Below are positions 8,863 through 17,512 of a stretch of 34,734 nucleotides of DNA, piece after piece. Position 1 is the first letter of the stretch; every line of letters begins with the position of its first letter. The notes beneath the pieces were generated by a model. It did no database searches, was not told where the DNA came from, and saw only the letters and a list, made by a program, of their open reading frames with translations. A program made the translations under genes and the position numbers. Where the stretch lies: contig NZ_LMRV01000033.1 in the NCBI RefSeq assembly GCF_001428245.1, positions 269,581-304,314 on the forward strand, read 5' to 3'. This stretch comes from Paenibacillus sp. Soil522 (lineage in GTDB: Bacteria > Bacillota > Bacilli > Paenibacillales > Paenibacillaceae).

Positions 8863-9208
8863 GGGACAAATAGAGAGAAAAGTTTGCTCTATTTCGTCAG
8901 AAATGGCGCTTCAGCCACCGGATGGCGGGGGACTGGGGAGAATAGAGAAAGAAATCATCTCTATTGCTGCTTTTTGGGGTAGATGGGAGAAAATAGAGGA
9001 AATAATTTGCTCTTTTTCGCCAGAAATGGCGCTTCAACCGCCGGATGGCGGGGGACTGGGGAGAATAGAGAAAGAAAATCTTCTCTATTGCTGCTTTTTG
9101 GGGTAGTTTGGGGCAAATAAAGAAAAGATTTTGCTCTATTTCGTCAGAAATAGCGCGTCAGCCGCCGGGAGGCAGGGCGTTCCACTAACGAACCGTTTCT
9201 GACGAAAT
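8863..9208. repeat. A-B-A-B-A hairpin repeat, period about 122 bp, with inverted end copy
   Basis: Module A (about 8863-8936, 8985-9059 and 9108-9180) has an AAATAGAG...CTCTATTT hairpin followed by CGTCAGAAATGGCGC and a CCGGATGGCGGGGG block. Module B (8937-8981 and 9061-9105) has AATAGAGA...TCTCTATT followed by GCTGCTTTTTGGGGTAG. CAGAAATGGCGC recurs at 8899 and 9021, and as CAGAAATAGCGC at 9145. After the last A, TTTCTGACGAAAT (9196-9208) is the exact reverse complement of ATTTCGTCAGAAA (9138-9150). No coding gene is supported here. The remaining stretch 9209-9530 is AT-rich with no gene visible. Confidence 0.8.
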
Positions 9209-9530
9209 CGTTCAAAAGCAAGCTGAACGGGTTTCCGCCATTCATGTAAATTACATCATTTTGTCAAGGCATTTTGGATTATCATATTCTAAATCGGTGA
9301 AATCAACCTTTTGAAATCCCATTTGCACAAAATCTTCCTTGCCTCTTTTGCATATTTATTATTTTCCTTATGTGGAGATGCTGTTGTAATAAACAACAAT
9401 CATTCCGCATACAGCCCTTCGTAATGAAAAATAGATGATTCCAAATTCATGAAATATATGGTAATATAAATACGAACACTAGTTCTGTATTGTGTGGGAA
9501 TTGCAAAAGAGGAAGGATGGTGCTGCAATA

Positions 9531-10361
9531 GTGACGAACCGGTATTCAGAAATAGATGAGTTGATTGCATATATTCATCAGCATATTTATGAGCCGCTGC
9601 CTCTTTCCCGGTTAGCCGGATTTGCAGGTTATAGTACATACCATTTCACACGCATTTTTAAAGAGAGAATCGGTCTTTCTCCCTTATATTATGTTTCCTC
9701 TCTTCGATTACAAAAGGCAAAAGATTTGCTGCTGCACACGAATTTGAGCGTTCGTGATGTCGGATTGGAGATCGGACAACAGAGTCTAGGCACTTTTACC
9801 TCCCGCTTTACCGAGAAGGTAGGGGTAACGCCCTCTGAATTTCGAAATTCGACGCTTCAAGCGGACAATCACTTACGCACATTGCAACAGCTTAAACATT
9901 GGAGTCCGCTGCATCTGCCTTCCAAACGGCATGATCGAATAGAAGGGAGCATTCACACCGAAATTCCTTTTGAAGGTGTCATTCTGATCAGCTTGTTTGC
10001 CAAACCGATTCCGGAAGGACTGCCATTATACGGGACGCTGCTTTCCTCTTTGGGGGATTTTTGTTTGACGGGCGTCAAGCCGGGCACCTATTACCTGATG
10101 GCGACATCGGTCTCTTGGGGGATGCAGGCGAAGGATTTTCTACTTCCGCATACAACCTTGCGCACAAGGTCAAAGGAGCCGATCATCGTTACGCCCTACT
10201 TCTCCGTTCCGCATCAGCAGGTAATGCTTCATGCTCCCCGCCCGGACGATCCTCCGATCCTGATTTCCTTATCCCTGTTAATGAATAATTTCCTAAATCG
10301 GGTAAATCGAAACAGCACTCATTATGAAAGCGCAAGCCTGGACGGACAGGGGCAAGCCTAG
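9531..10361 (+). CDS. AraC-family regulator with N-terminal DNA-binding domain
   Basis: The two helix-turn-helix units are at the N terminus (about residues 4-105): LSRLAGFAGYSTYHFTRIFK and LSVRDVGLEIG...LGTFTSRFTEKVGVTPSEFR. The rest (about 170 residues) is a beta-rich ligand or effector domain with GVKPGTYYLMATSV that I do not recognise. A GTG at 9531 is taken as the start because AGGAAGG lies 13 bases ahead and the DNA-binding domain then begins at once; another GTG at 9492 is possible. A palindrome-like GAACACTAGTTC lies at 9474-9485, a possible operator. The gene runs tail to tail into the diguanylate cyclase gene and overlaps it by four bases. Target genes are unknown. Confidence 0.8.
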   Translation: MTNRYSEIDELIAYIHQHIYEPLPLSRLAGFAGYSTYHFTRIFKERIGLSPLYYVSSLRLQKAKDLLLHTNLSVRDVGLEIGQQSLGTFTSRFTEKVGVTPSEFRNSTLQADNHLRTLQQLKHWSPLHLPSKRHDRIEGSIHTEIPFEGVILISLFAKPIPEGLPLYGTLLSSLGDFCLTGVKPGTYYLMATSVSWGMQAKDFLLPHTTLRTRSKEPIIVTPYFSVPHQQVMLHAPRPDDPPILISLSLLMNNFLNRVNRNSTHYESASLDGQGQA

Positions 10362-11536
10362 CCTTGAGCAAGCGGCTTTCTACGGGAAGCAGCTGCTTTG
10401 TACGGCGTTACTTTGTTTTTGCCGGTCGTCTTCGAATGGTACATGGCTTCATCGGCTTGCTTGATCATTTTTGGAATGTCCCCGCTCTCCTTGGAGGTGC
10501 TGAAGCCTACGCTTATCGTTACGATCGTCTCCTGCTCAATTCTGCGGCGGATGGATTCGGCTACGATTTCAGGCTTTACCCGTTTGATACTGATGCAGCT
10601 CAGAAGCTCTTCTCCGCCGTAACGTCCTGCCGAACCGATTCCGCTTGACTCCTCCTTAATGATTTCGGCAACCTGCTTAAGAACGCCGTCTGCCTTATAA
10701 TGGCCATGCGTATCGTTTACTTTCTTAAAGTTATCGATATCGCAAAAAAGAACCGCAATCGGCTTGCTGCTTTGCAGCAGCTGTTCGGCCTTCAAATAAA
10801 AATGACGCCGGTTATATAATCCGGTCAAGCCATCCATTATAGAGGATTGATACGAATATAGGAGGCGCTCGATAACCCATTCAAAGAGCAGTACAAATAA
10901 CAGCGTGTAATAAACGATCGGCAGCAGCTGGCTCATCGAAATTACCCAAATAAGCGAGCCGTGAAAAACGTAGGCATCAGCGAGCCTTGCAAGCTCGCTT
11001 GCGATGAAGACGATGAGGCTGGCGTAATATTTGGAGCTCATATTCGCGCTTCTTGTGTCAAGCATGATCATGAAAATGACGATTATGCCATAAAAGTCGA
11101 GTGCGGGAAACGTAAGGTTTTGCGAACGGATTGCCGTCTCCATCGTTAAGGGCGCAATTGCAAATTGTATGCCTGCAATGACGCATGTCATCATACTCAT
11201 AATAATAAAGGGTATGACTTTCAGCTGAACAGAACGCCCGGTATATAATTTCATGAAAACAAAGTTTATAATAATAAAAGAAATGATTTGCAATATGGTA
11301 AAATCCAAATAAAGCCACGAGGATAATGACCAGCCCGGAAAGGCAAGAGCGGCGAGCAGGCACTGCTTGACGATAATGAGCGTTATAGCCGTAATGAGCA
11401 AGCGATAAATGCTTTTATTGCGGTAGCTGATATACAGCCTTACCGACATAAAGAGCATTAAGACGAGAATGACGATGACGGCCGACGAGGAGAGCAGCTG
11501 ACCGTTCGGGCCTGAAAGCCATTGTGTAATTGACAT
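10358..11536 (-). CDS. Membrane diguanylate cyclase (GGDEF domain)
   Basis: The 392-residue protein has five or six N-terminal membrane helices (from VIVILVLMLFMSVRLYI to YYTLLFVLLFEWVIE) and a C-terminal GGDEF domain that makes cyclic di-GMP from two GTP. The substrate-binding DIDNFKKVNDTHGH segment and the signature RYGGEEL are intact, so activity is likely. I see no RxxD inhibitory site just before the signature. The start is the ATG at 11536, which has a GGTGGT site; an in-frame TTG at 11569 is less likely. A LexA-like palindrome lies 44 bases upstream. The membrane part resembles the plain multi-helix sensor of many Paenibacillus cyclases; the signal is unknown. Confidence 0.85.
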   Translation of the reverse strand: MSITQWLSGPNGQLLSSSAVIVILVLMLFMSVRLYISYRNKSIYRLLITAITLIIVKQCLLAALAFPGWSLSSWLYLDFTILQIISFIIINFVFMKLYTGRSVQLKVIPFIIMSMMTCVIAGIQFAIAPLTMETAIRSQNLTFPALDFYGIIVIFMIMLDTRSANMSSKYYASLIVFIASELARLADAYVFHGSLIWVISMSQLLPIVYYTLLFVLLFEWVIERLLYSYQSSIMDGLTGLYNRRHFYLKAEQLLQSSKPIAVLFCDIDNFKKVNDTHGHYKADGVLKQVAEIIKEESSGIGSAGRYGGEELLSCISIKRVKPEIVAESIRRRIEQETIVTISVGFSTSKESGDIPKMIKQADEAMYHSKTTGKNKVTPYKAAASRRKPLAQG

Positions 11537-11579
11537 GAAATAACCACCATTATGCAGGATTGGATTCAATAGCTTTACA

Positions 11580-11592
11580 GAAACATATGTTC
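11580..11592 (-). promoter_or_regulatory. LexA box-like palindrome before the diguanylate cyclase
   Basis: On the minus strand the site reads GAACATATGTTTC, which fits the B. subtilis SOS consensus GAACRNRYGTTYC. It lies 44 bases before the ATG at 11536, inside the expected promoter zone. Control by LexA is inferred from the match only. Confidence 0.4.
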
Positions 11593-11659
11593 TAATATAT
11601 CATGTTTTACGGTGAACGAATAGTTTGGAAGATGCGTTCACGTTGAAAGGATGGGACAC

Positions 11660-12787
11660 ATGAATATTTTACAAGCGTTGTTTTTTCCACCGGAGCAGCC
11701 GGGCGGAGTTTCTTCTATGATCCCGTACATTCAGGATAGATTTATAAAGCTTGGCTGGCAGATGGAATTGTTCTCTCTGCCTAAGCGCGTAAGAAGCAAA
11801 GGACAAGAGGAGGTCGTATTCGAGACATTCGATCATACGGCCTACAGCGGAAACCTGATTGTAGATAAATATATACAAACCTATAAAGACTACGTATGGT
11901 GGACGAAAATGCGCATCAGCAAGCCGTACGATATTATACATGCTCATCATCCGATTGCGGCGCTCGTCATGAAGCAGCTTTTTCCGGATACGCCGCTAGT
12001 GGTGACGATTCACTCCAGCTATGAGCGCGAGCTTATTTTGAACGGGAAAATTAAAGACGGCGGTCCGGAGCATCAATTTCTAATGAGTATTTACGGGGAG
12101 CTGGAGGCGAAGGCGGATCATTTGCTTACGGTATCCGAGTCGTTTCGTTCCTACATAGCCCCTTATATCAAGCATCCGGAACGGATTAAGGTGATCCCGA
12201 ACGGCTTTGATGAAAAACGATTTAAGCCGATCGCCCATGAAAATGCGGTTACTCAGCTTATAACGGTATGCAGGCTTGTCCCGGCGAAGGGGCTCGACGT
12301 GCTGCTGCATGCATGCGCGGAGCTTAAGAAGAAGGGCCATCCGTTTGTTCTGCATATTATTGGAGACGGACCGATTCGAGAGGAGCTTGAGGCATTAGCC
12401 GTTCAGCTCGACTTGTATGACGATATCATCTTTTACGGCTACATGCTGCATCCTGAGGAATTTATGCCATTTTTTGACGTATTCGTACTGCCGTCGCGGG
12501 CGGAGGCGTTCGGTTCCGTATTCGCGGAGGCGGCATTGTGCTGGCTTGCACTCGTGGGCACGAACGTAGGGGGCATTGCCGAGCAAATCGAAGACGGAGT
12601 CAATGGCTTGCTGGTACCGCCGGAGGATCCGGCAGCGCTGGCCAACGCGCTCGAGAAGGTCGTAACCGATCCGGTGTACCGGTATAATTTGGCTAGAGCA
12701 GGGTGGGATAAGGCGAAAAAGGTGTACTCGCTGCAACGCGTGATTGCACAGCTGAAAAAAGTTTACATCCATATGAAGCCGGAATAA
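11660..12787 (+). CDS. Glycosyltransferase family 4 (GT-B fold)
   Basis: A 375-residue retaining glycosyltransferase. The N-terminal domain has the usual PPEQPGGVSSMI loop and DIIHAHHPIAAL; the C-terminal domain has TVCRLVPAKGLDVLLHACAE, GDGPIREELEAL and the E-x7-E motif (EAFGSVFAE) that binds the nucleotide sugar, followed by GGIAEQIEDGVNGLLVPPED. It is cytoplasmic or peripheral to the membrane; there is no membrane helix. The ATG at 11660 fits an AAAGGATG site better than the ATG nine bases earlier. It stands 31 bases before yhaO on the same strand and may share its transcript. The acceptor is unknown; no other cell-wall or polysaccharide gene adjoins it. Confidence 0.85.
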   Translation: MNILQALFFPPEQPGGVSSMIPYIQDRFIKLGWQMELFSLPKRVRSKGQEEVVFETFDHTAYSGNLIVDKYIQTYKDYVWWTKMRISKPYDIIHAHHPIAALVMKQLFPDTPLVVTIHSSYERELILNGKIKDGGPEHQFLMSIYGELEAKADHLLTVSESFRSYIAPYIKHPERIKVIPNGFDEKRFKPIAHENAVTQLITVCRLVPAKGLDVLLHACAELKKKGHPFVLHIIGDGPIREELEALAVQLDLYDDIIFYGYMLHPEEFMPFFDVFVLPSRAEAFGSVFAEAALCWLALVGTNVGGIAEQIEDGVNGLLVPPEDPAALANALEKVVTDPVYRYNLARAGWDKAKKVYSLQRVIAQLKKVYIHMKPE

Positions 12788-12818
12788 CGGCTCACTCTAT
12801 CGGACAGGTGGTTTTGGA

Positions 12819-14102
12819 ATGTCGGTACCCTTTCGATTCATTCATGCAGCAGATTTACATCTGGATAGTCCGTTCCGCGGGCTTGTAAAGGCGCCTGACC
12901 ACGTAAAAGAGGCATTGACGGACTCAACCTTCGCGGCGCTGCGGCAATTAACGAAAGCCGCTATTCGCGAGCAAGTGGATTTTATCGTTCTGGCCGGCGA
13001 TTTGTTTGATGAAGCCGATCGCTCGCTGCGGGCCCAGCTCATGCTCGTTCGGGAGTGGGAGAAGCTGGAAGATCATGGAATTGCCGTGTACGTCATTCAT
13101 GGAAACCATGATCCGCTAAATGGCGCGCGGGCAGCGCTAAAGCTGCCGTCGAACGTCTATGTTTTTGGAGCGGATCAAATGGAATATCGGCCGGCTTACC
13201 GTAAAAGCGGTGAGCTGGCTGCTTTTGTTTACGGCAGATCGTACGGTACGCGCGTGGTGACGGAAAATGTGGCAGCGGGGTACCTTATTCAGCCCGAGGC
13301 GCCGTTTCACATCGCGCTGCTGCACGGCAACGTCGACGGCGACGGATCACATGACCCATATGCGCCATGCGCGCTGGACGAGCTAATTGGCGGCAAAGGC
13401 TTCGATTACTGGGCGCTTGGCCACATCCATCACCGAAAAGTGATGCATGAATATCCGCATGTCGTTTATTCCGGAAATACGCAGGGAAGAAATCCTCGCG
13501 AAACGGGAGCGAAGGGCTGCTATATCGTAGATGTGACGGCAGCGAGAGCTACCCTGCTGACCTTTTTGCCGCTAGATGAGGTGCGTTGGTTCGAGCATAG
13601 CTGTTCCATAGCTGCGGTTAGCTCGGAGCAAGAGCTTTTACAGCAGCTCGACGCAGAGATTGACCGGATTTTGGCCGAGGCTGAAGGCCGTTCCGTCATG
13701 CTTCGTCTTTGCTTGACCGGCCGCGGCCCGCTGCATCAGAGGCTGACCGAACCAACGGTCATTCGAACGCTGCTTGAGCAGCTTCAGGAGGGAAGACCGT
13801 ATTCGTCCGGCGAACCGTGGGTACTTGTGTACGGGCTTGAGGCGCATACAGGAGCTGAGCTCAATTGGCGGGAGCTTGCAGCAGAGGACAGCTTCGCCGG
13901 GGAGATGTATCGCTTCAGCGCCGCATTAGCAGGGGATAAGACGCTGTGGCGGGATTTTGCAAGAGACGCGGTGAGCCCGCTTGCTAGTCATCCGAAGCTG
14001 GGCAGGCTTATGAAGGACAAATGGGACGAGCTGCCGGAGCGCTGGCTGGTGCTGGCGCGGGAGCTTACGCTTGGAACCATCCATGGAAATGATCAGGACT
14101 GA
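12819..14102 (+). CDS. yhaO: DNA-repair metallophosphoesterase YhaO (SbcD/Mre11-like)
   Basis: The 427-residue protein carries the full Mre11-type nuclease motif set: HAADLHLD (D-x-H), LAGDLFDEAD, IHGNHDPLNG, LLHGNVDGDG and LGHIHHRK. These bind two Mn ions. It is similar in length to B. subtilis YhaO (about 408) and is followed, as there, by yhaN. The C-terminal third is the variable capping and partner-binding region. It is expected to work with YhaN as an SbcCD-like nuclease/ATPase pair on DNA ends. AGGTGG lies ahead of the ATG. The gap to yhaN is 53 bases. The biological role of YhaO in Bacillus is not well defined. Confidence 0.88.
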   Translation: MSVPFRFIHAADLHLDSPFRGLVKAPDHVKEALTDSTFAALRQLTKAAIREQVDFIVLAGDLFDEADRSLRAQLMLVREWEKLEDHGIAVYVIHGNHDPLNGARAALKLPSNVYVFGADQMEYRPAYRKSGELAAFVYGRSYGTRVVTENVAAGYLIQPEAPFHIALLHGNVDGDGSHDPYAPCALDELIGGKGFDYWALGHIHHRKVMHEYPHVVYSGNTQGRNPRETGAKGCYIVDVTAARATLLTFLPLDEVRWFEHSCSIAAVSSEQELLQQLDAEIDRILAEAEGRSVMLRLCLTGRGPLHQRLTEPTVIRTLLEQLQEGRPYSSGEPWVLVYGLEAHTGAELNWRELAAEDSFAGEMYRFSAALAGDKTLWRDFARDAVSPLASHPKLGRLMKDKWDELPERWLVLARELTLGTIHGNDQD

Positions 14103-14155
14103 TGATCCTTAAGCACTAGGCTTATACGACAACCTTTAGGAGATGACGATGAAGC

Positions 14156-17100
14156 ATGAAGCTTTTGAAGGCTGAGATTGACGGTTTCGGACAGCTGTAT
14201 GGGCAGCAGGTTCCGCTCGATGCGTCCGTGATCATCGTGTACGGTCCGAATGAAGCGGGCAAAAGCACGATGTTCGGCTTTATCCGATCGATGCTCTTCG
14301 GCTTCGCCAAACGCGGGCAGCCGAATGAGCGGCAGGAGCCTGTAAATGGCGGCAAACACGGAGGCCGGTTGTTTTTTCGGGATGCGGCGGATGAGCAGTA
14401 CGTGGTTGAGCGTTATGCGGCTGATGGCTCAGGCAAGCTTAGACTGCGCGGATTAGGTCATATGCCGAGCGGAAACGGGCTGTTGAAAGATCGTTTGGAT
14501 TCGACTTTCGATGCTGCTGAAGCCGCTTTTGCGGAAGGCGCAGTGCTCACCCAAGCGGATTGGGAGCGGAAGTTTCTTGGAGGCGTCAGCGAAAGGCTGT
14601 ACCGGCAATTGTTTGCAATCACGCTTACCGAGCTGCAGGAAGTGGGCGCGTTGTCCAGTGATGAGCTCGGACGATATTTGTACCAGGCGGGTTGGGACAG
14701 CGGCAAAACGATTGCGGCAGCAGAGAAGCGGTTAGCACAGGAAATGGAGTCTCTATTCAAGCCTCGCGGCACGAATCAGCAAATTAACCGGCAGCTGAAA
14801 ACGTTCGAGCAGCTCGAAACCTCGCTGCGGAAACGGGAGGATGCAATCGCCTCGTACAATGAGCTGACGCAGCAGACGGCGAAGCTTGATGAATGGCTTC
14901 AATGGCTTGCGGAGGAGCTGCCTGCGAGAGAGGCTCGTCAGAAGCTGCTGAACAAGGCATGCTCGGCTAGGCCGCTTTGGATTCGAAAGCAGAAGCTGTT
15001 GATAGAGCGCGAGAGAATCGCCTACGCTGCCCGCCTTCCGCTGCATGCGGAGAAAAGCTGGGAGGAGCTGCTCAGACATCGGGCGGAGCTTCGCGAGGAG
15101 ATCGAGAAGCATAGGCAGAAAGCCATGCTGCTGGAGCTTCAGCTTGAGGCGGTTAGCTGCGACGAGCGGCTGATCCGTATCGGGGATGAAACGGAGGCAT
15201 TGCTTCAAACGTCGGATAGCATGCGAAAGCTTAAGCAGGATAGCGCTGAGCTGGATGCGGAGCTGAGGGAGCATGACGAGAAGATTGCGAGGCTGGTATG
15301 CAGCATTGCGCCGGAGTGGACGGAGCGGCAGCTAAGGGAGCTCCATGTAACCGTCGCCGACCGCGATTATGTAAGGAGCGCAAGGCAGCAGGAGCTCGAG
15401 CAGCTGCGGACGGAGGAACGGTTCGCGGCTGAGCTGGAGACACTGGGTCAGCAGGAGCTTGAAGCAAGCCGCGCATGGGAGGAAGCAAGATCAGCTGTAG
15501 AACGCGATACGGCCAGGCAAGGGCAGGCTGGCGGCGTAGGGTTTGAGGTGCTTCCGCACACGCGGGATGCGCTGAAGGGGGCGTGGAACGCCCTCGATAG
15601 CGCGCTCCGCGAGTGGGAGCTCGAGCGGGCGCGCTCTGCCGGAGCCGCCGCAGGCGCGAACGGAAGCGATGCGGCTGGCCGCGGCGCGGCAGCAGCGGGC
15701 CGAGGCGGAGCCGGCCTGCTGTGGGCTGCGGCGGCAGGCGCTGGCGGAGCCGCGCTCGCGCTGGGGGCTGCCGCGCTCAGCGGCGCTGCCGGCGGAGCGG
15801 GCCTTGCTGCGCTGGCGCTGGCGGGAGCAGCGCTGGCGTTCATTATCGCTGCGCTGCTGCGGAGCCGCAGCGCAGTCCATGCGGCAGACGCGAATGGTGA
15901 GCGGCTGCGCGGACAAGGGCGTGGAAGAGGACGGGGAGTCTTACATACGGCAATTGGAACGGCTGATGCAGCGCTAAGCGAAAGGGAGATGCGTGTGCAT
16001 CAAGCGCTGGAGGCTATGGTGTATGAGCCTCAAGAGGCGGCGGCAGCTTTGCTTGCCGCGAAGCATCACAGCTCGGCTGAGCACTTGCTCGCAGCCGAAC
16101 AGGCGCGCACACAGCTGCGCGCCGCAGTCGAAGCCCGTCTCGAGACGCTGCAAAACAGCGAGCGCCTCATCGACAACTGCAGCGAGCTCGCCCGCCGCCT
16201 GGAGCGGCTGCGCGCGCACGCTGCAGGACGCAGCGAGGCCGCCGCCGCCGCTGCGCAAGCAAGGCAAGCCACCGCCCGGCAATGGGCCGGCTGGCTGGCA
16301 GCACGCTCGTTGCCCGCGGGCATGTCGGCGGCAGCAGCGCTCGAAGCATTCGAGCTTGCCGAGCAAGCCATGCAGCGGCTGCAGCAATACGACCGGCTTG
16401 CGGCGAAGCAAGCCGCCGCAGGCAAACAGCTGGCCGCTTTCGCTAAGCAGGCTGCCGAATTGTGCGCGCATCTCGAGGAAGCTGCCGCTCAGCTGCCCGC
16501 TGACCCGGTGCTCGCTTTGCGGCTGCTGCATGCCGAGACGCGCCGGCACGCCGCAGCAAAGCAGGAGGCGCTCGGCATCATCGCGCGCCGTGAGGAGCTG
16601 CACATGGCAAGGCAAGCTGACGAGTTCAGATTGCAAGAGCTGCAGCAGCAAATCGCCCTCCAAATGGATGCGGCAGGTCTTTCAAGTGAAACGCAATATG
16701 AGCTGGCGCTCGAGCATCGCCGCTCCCTGCAGGAGCTTGAGCTTGAGCTGTCTAAGCTTGAGCTGGAGATGACGGCAGGTATGCCGGAGGAAACGATTGC
16801 CGAACTGGAGGAGCTGTATGGGACATATGATGATGAGCGGCTTCAAGCGCTGCAAGCACGATCGCAGGCTGAGCTTGATAAGCTGGAGGAGCAGAAGCGG
16901 GAGCAGCTTGAGCAGCGGGGAAGATTGCATCAGTCTCTCGATCATCTGCTGAAGGAAGAGGAGCACCAAAGGCTCGTTTCCGAGAAAGAAATGACGGTTG
17001 CGCAGCTGGAGACGGATGCGGAGCGTTATGCAGTCCTTTCGGTAAGCGCTGCGTTAATAAGCCGAACGAAAAGGATCTATGAGGAAGAGCGCCAGCCTGT

Positions 17101-17485
17101 CGTTCTCCGCAATGCATCTCGGATGATCGCGAAGCTGACGGACGGCAAATATATCCGGGTGCTGACGACGCCGGGAGAGCCCGGGATAAGACTTGAATCC
17201 TCGGAGCGCCGTCTCATTGACAGCGCGATGTTAAGCAGGGGGACGGCAGAGCAGGTGTACTTAGCGATGCGCTTCGCTTTGGCGGAAGAAGCCTCGCGCG
17301 GGGCCAAACTGCCGCTTATGCTGGATGATGTGTTCGTCAATTTTGACCGAAAGCGGCTGCATGCCGTTACGAAGCTGCTGGCGGAGCTATCCGGCGAAAG
17401 GCAAATTATTGTGATGACCTGTCATGAGCATGTCCGGGACGCTATGCTTGCTCATTGCAAAGACGCCGTGCTCCTTCAAATTTAA
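14156..17485 (+). CDS. yhaN: SMC/Rad50-like ATPase YhaN with internal membrane segment
   Basis: A 1109-residue ABC-type ATPase: Walker A GPNEAGKST at residues 30-38, long coiled-coil arms, signature motif LSRGTAEQVYLAMRF near 1025 and Walker B PLMLDDVFVNFD near 1055. Between the arms, at about 520-570, lies an Ala/Gly/Leu-rich stretch that can form two membrane helices, which would tether the protein to the membrane where Rad50 has its hook; I see no CxxC zinc hook. It is longer than B. subtilis YhaN (about 960). The segment 15600-16500 is much richer in G and C than its surroundings and codes for Ala-rich helices. The start matches the family N terminus; AGGAG lies 13 bases ahead, and a nine-codon frame (14149-14175, MKHEAFEG) overlaps the start. 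Partner: YhaO. Confidence 0.85.
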   Translation: MKLLKAEIDGFGQLYGQQVPLDASVIIVYGPNEAGKSTMFGFIRSMLFGFAKRGQPNERQEPVNGGKHGGRLFFRDAADEQYVVERYAADGSGKLRLRGLGHMPSGNGLLKDRLDSTFDAAEAAFAEGAVLTQADWERKFLGGVSERLYRQLFAITLTELQEVGALSSDELGRYLYQAGWDSGKTIAAAEKRLAQEMESLFKPRGTNQQINRQLKTFEQLETSLRKREDAIASYNELTQQTAKLDEWLQWLAEELPAREARQKLLNKACSARPLWIRKQKLLIERERIAYAARLPLHAEKSWEELLRHRAELREEIEKHRQKAMLLELQLEAVSCDERLIRIGDETEALLQTSDSMRKLKQDSAELDAELREHDEKIARLVCSIAPEWTERQLRELHVTVADRDYVRSARQQELEQLRTEERFAAELETLGQQELEASRAWEEARSAVERDTARQGQAGGVGFEVLPHTRDALKGAWNALDSALREWELERARSAGAAAGANGSDAAGRGAAAAGRGGAGLLWAAAAGAGGAALALGAAALSGAAGGAGLAALALAGAALAFIIAALLRSRSAVHAADANGERLRGQGRGRGRGVLHTAIGTADAALSEREMRVHQALEAMVYEPQEAAAALLAAKHHSSAEHLLAAEQARTQLRAAVEARLETLQNSERLIDNCSELARRLERLRAHAAGRSEAAAAAAQARQATARQWAGWLAARSLPAGMSAAAALEAFELAEQAMQRLQQYDRLAAKQAAAGKQLAAFAKQAAELCAHLEEAAAQLPADPVLALRLLHAETRRHAAAKQEALGIIARREELHMARQADEFRLQELQQQIALQMDAAGLSSETQYELALEHRRSLQELELELSKLELEMTAGMPEETIAELEELYGTYDDERLQALQARSQAELDKLEEQKREQLEQRGRLHQSLDHLLKEEEHQRLVSEKEMTVAQLETDAERYAVLSVSAALISRTKRIYEEERQPVVLRNASRMIAKLTDGKYIRVLTTPGEPGIRLESSERRLIDSAMLSRGTAEQVYLAMRFALAEEASRGAKLPLMLDDVFVNFDRKRLHAVTKLLAELSGERQIIVMTCHEHVRDAMLAHCKDAVLLQI

Positions 17486-17512
17486 TGATTTTTTTTAAAA
17501 AATCCAGCACAG

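Noticed and set aside
8732..9106. A 124-codon plus-strand frame
   Set aside because: It runs through the right arm of the inverted repeat and the hairpin array, and its protein repeats itself with the DNA repeat; no ribosome site.
8863..9180. CRISPR array
   Set aside because: The units are 122 bp, alternate in type and have no unique spacers; no cas gene is present.
9474..9485. LexA box before the second AraC gene
   Set aside because: GAACACTAGTTC breaks the consensus at two inner positions; kept only as a possible operator.
14143..14175. Short leader peptide overlapping the yhaN start
   Set aside because: An ATG at 14149 with better spacing to AGGAG gives only eight residues; no feature shows it is used, so it is noted under yhaN only.
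15613..15977. Arg-rich frames inside yhaN
   Set aside because: They arise from the high GC content of the yhaN coding strand and have no starts of their own.
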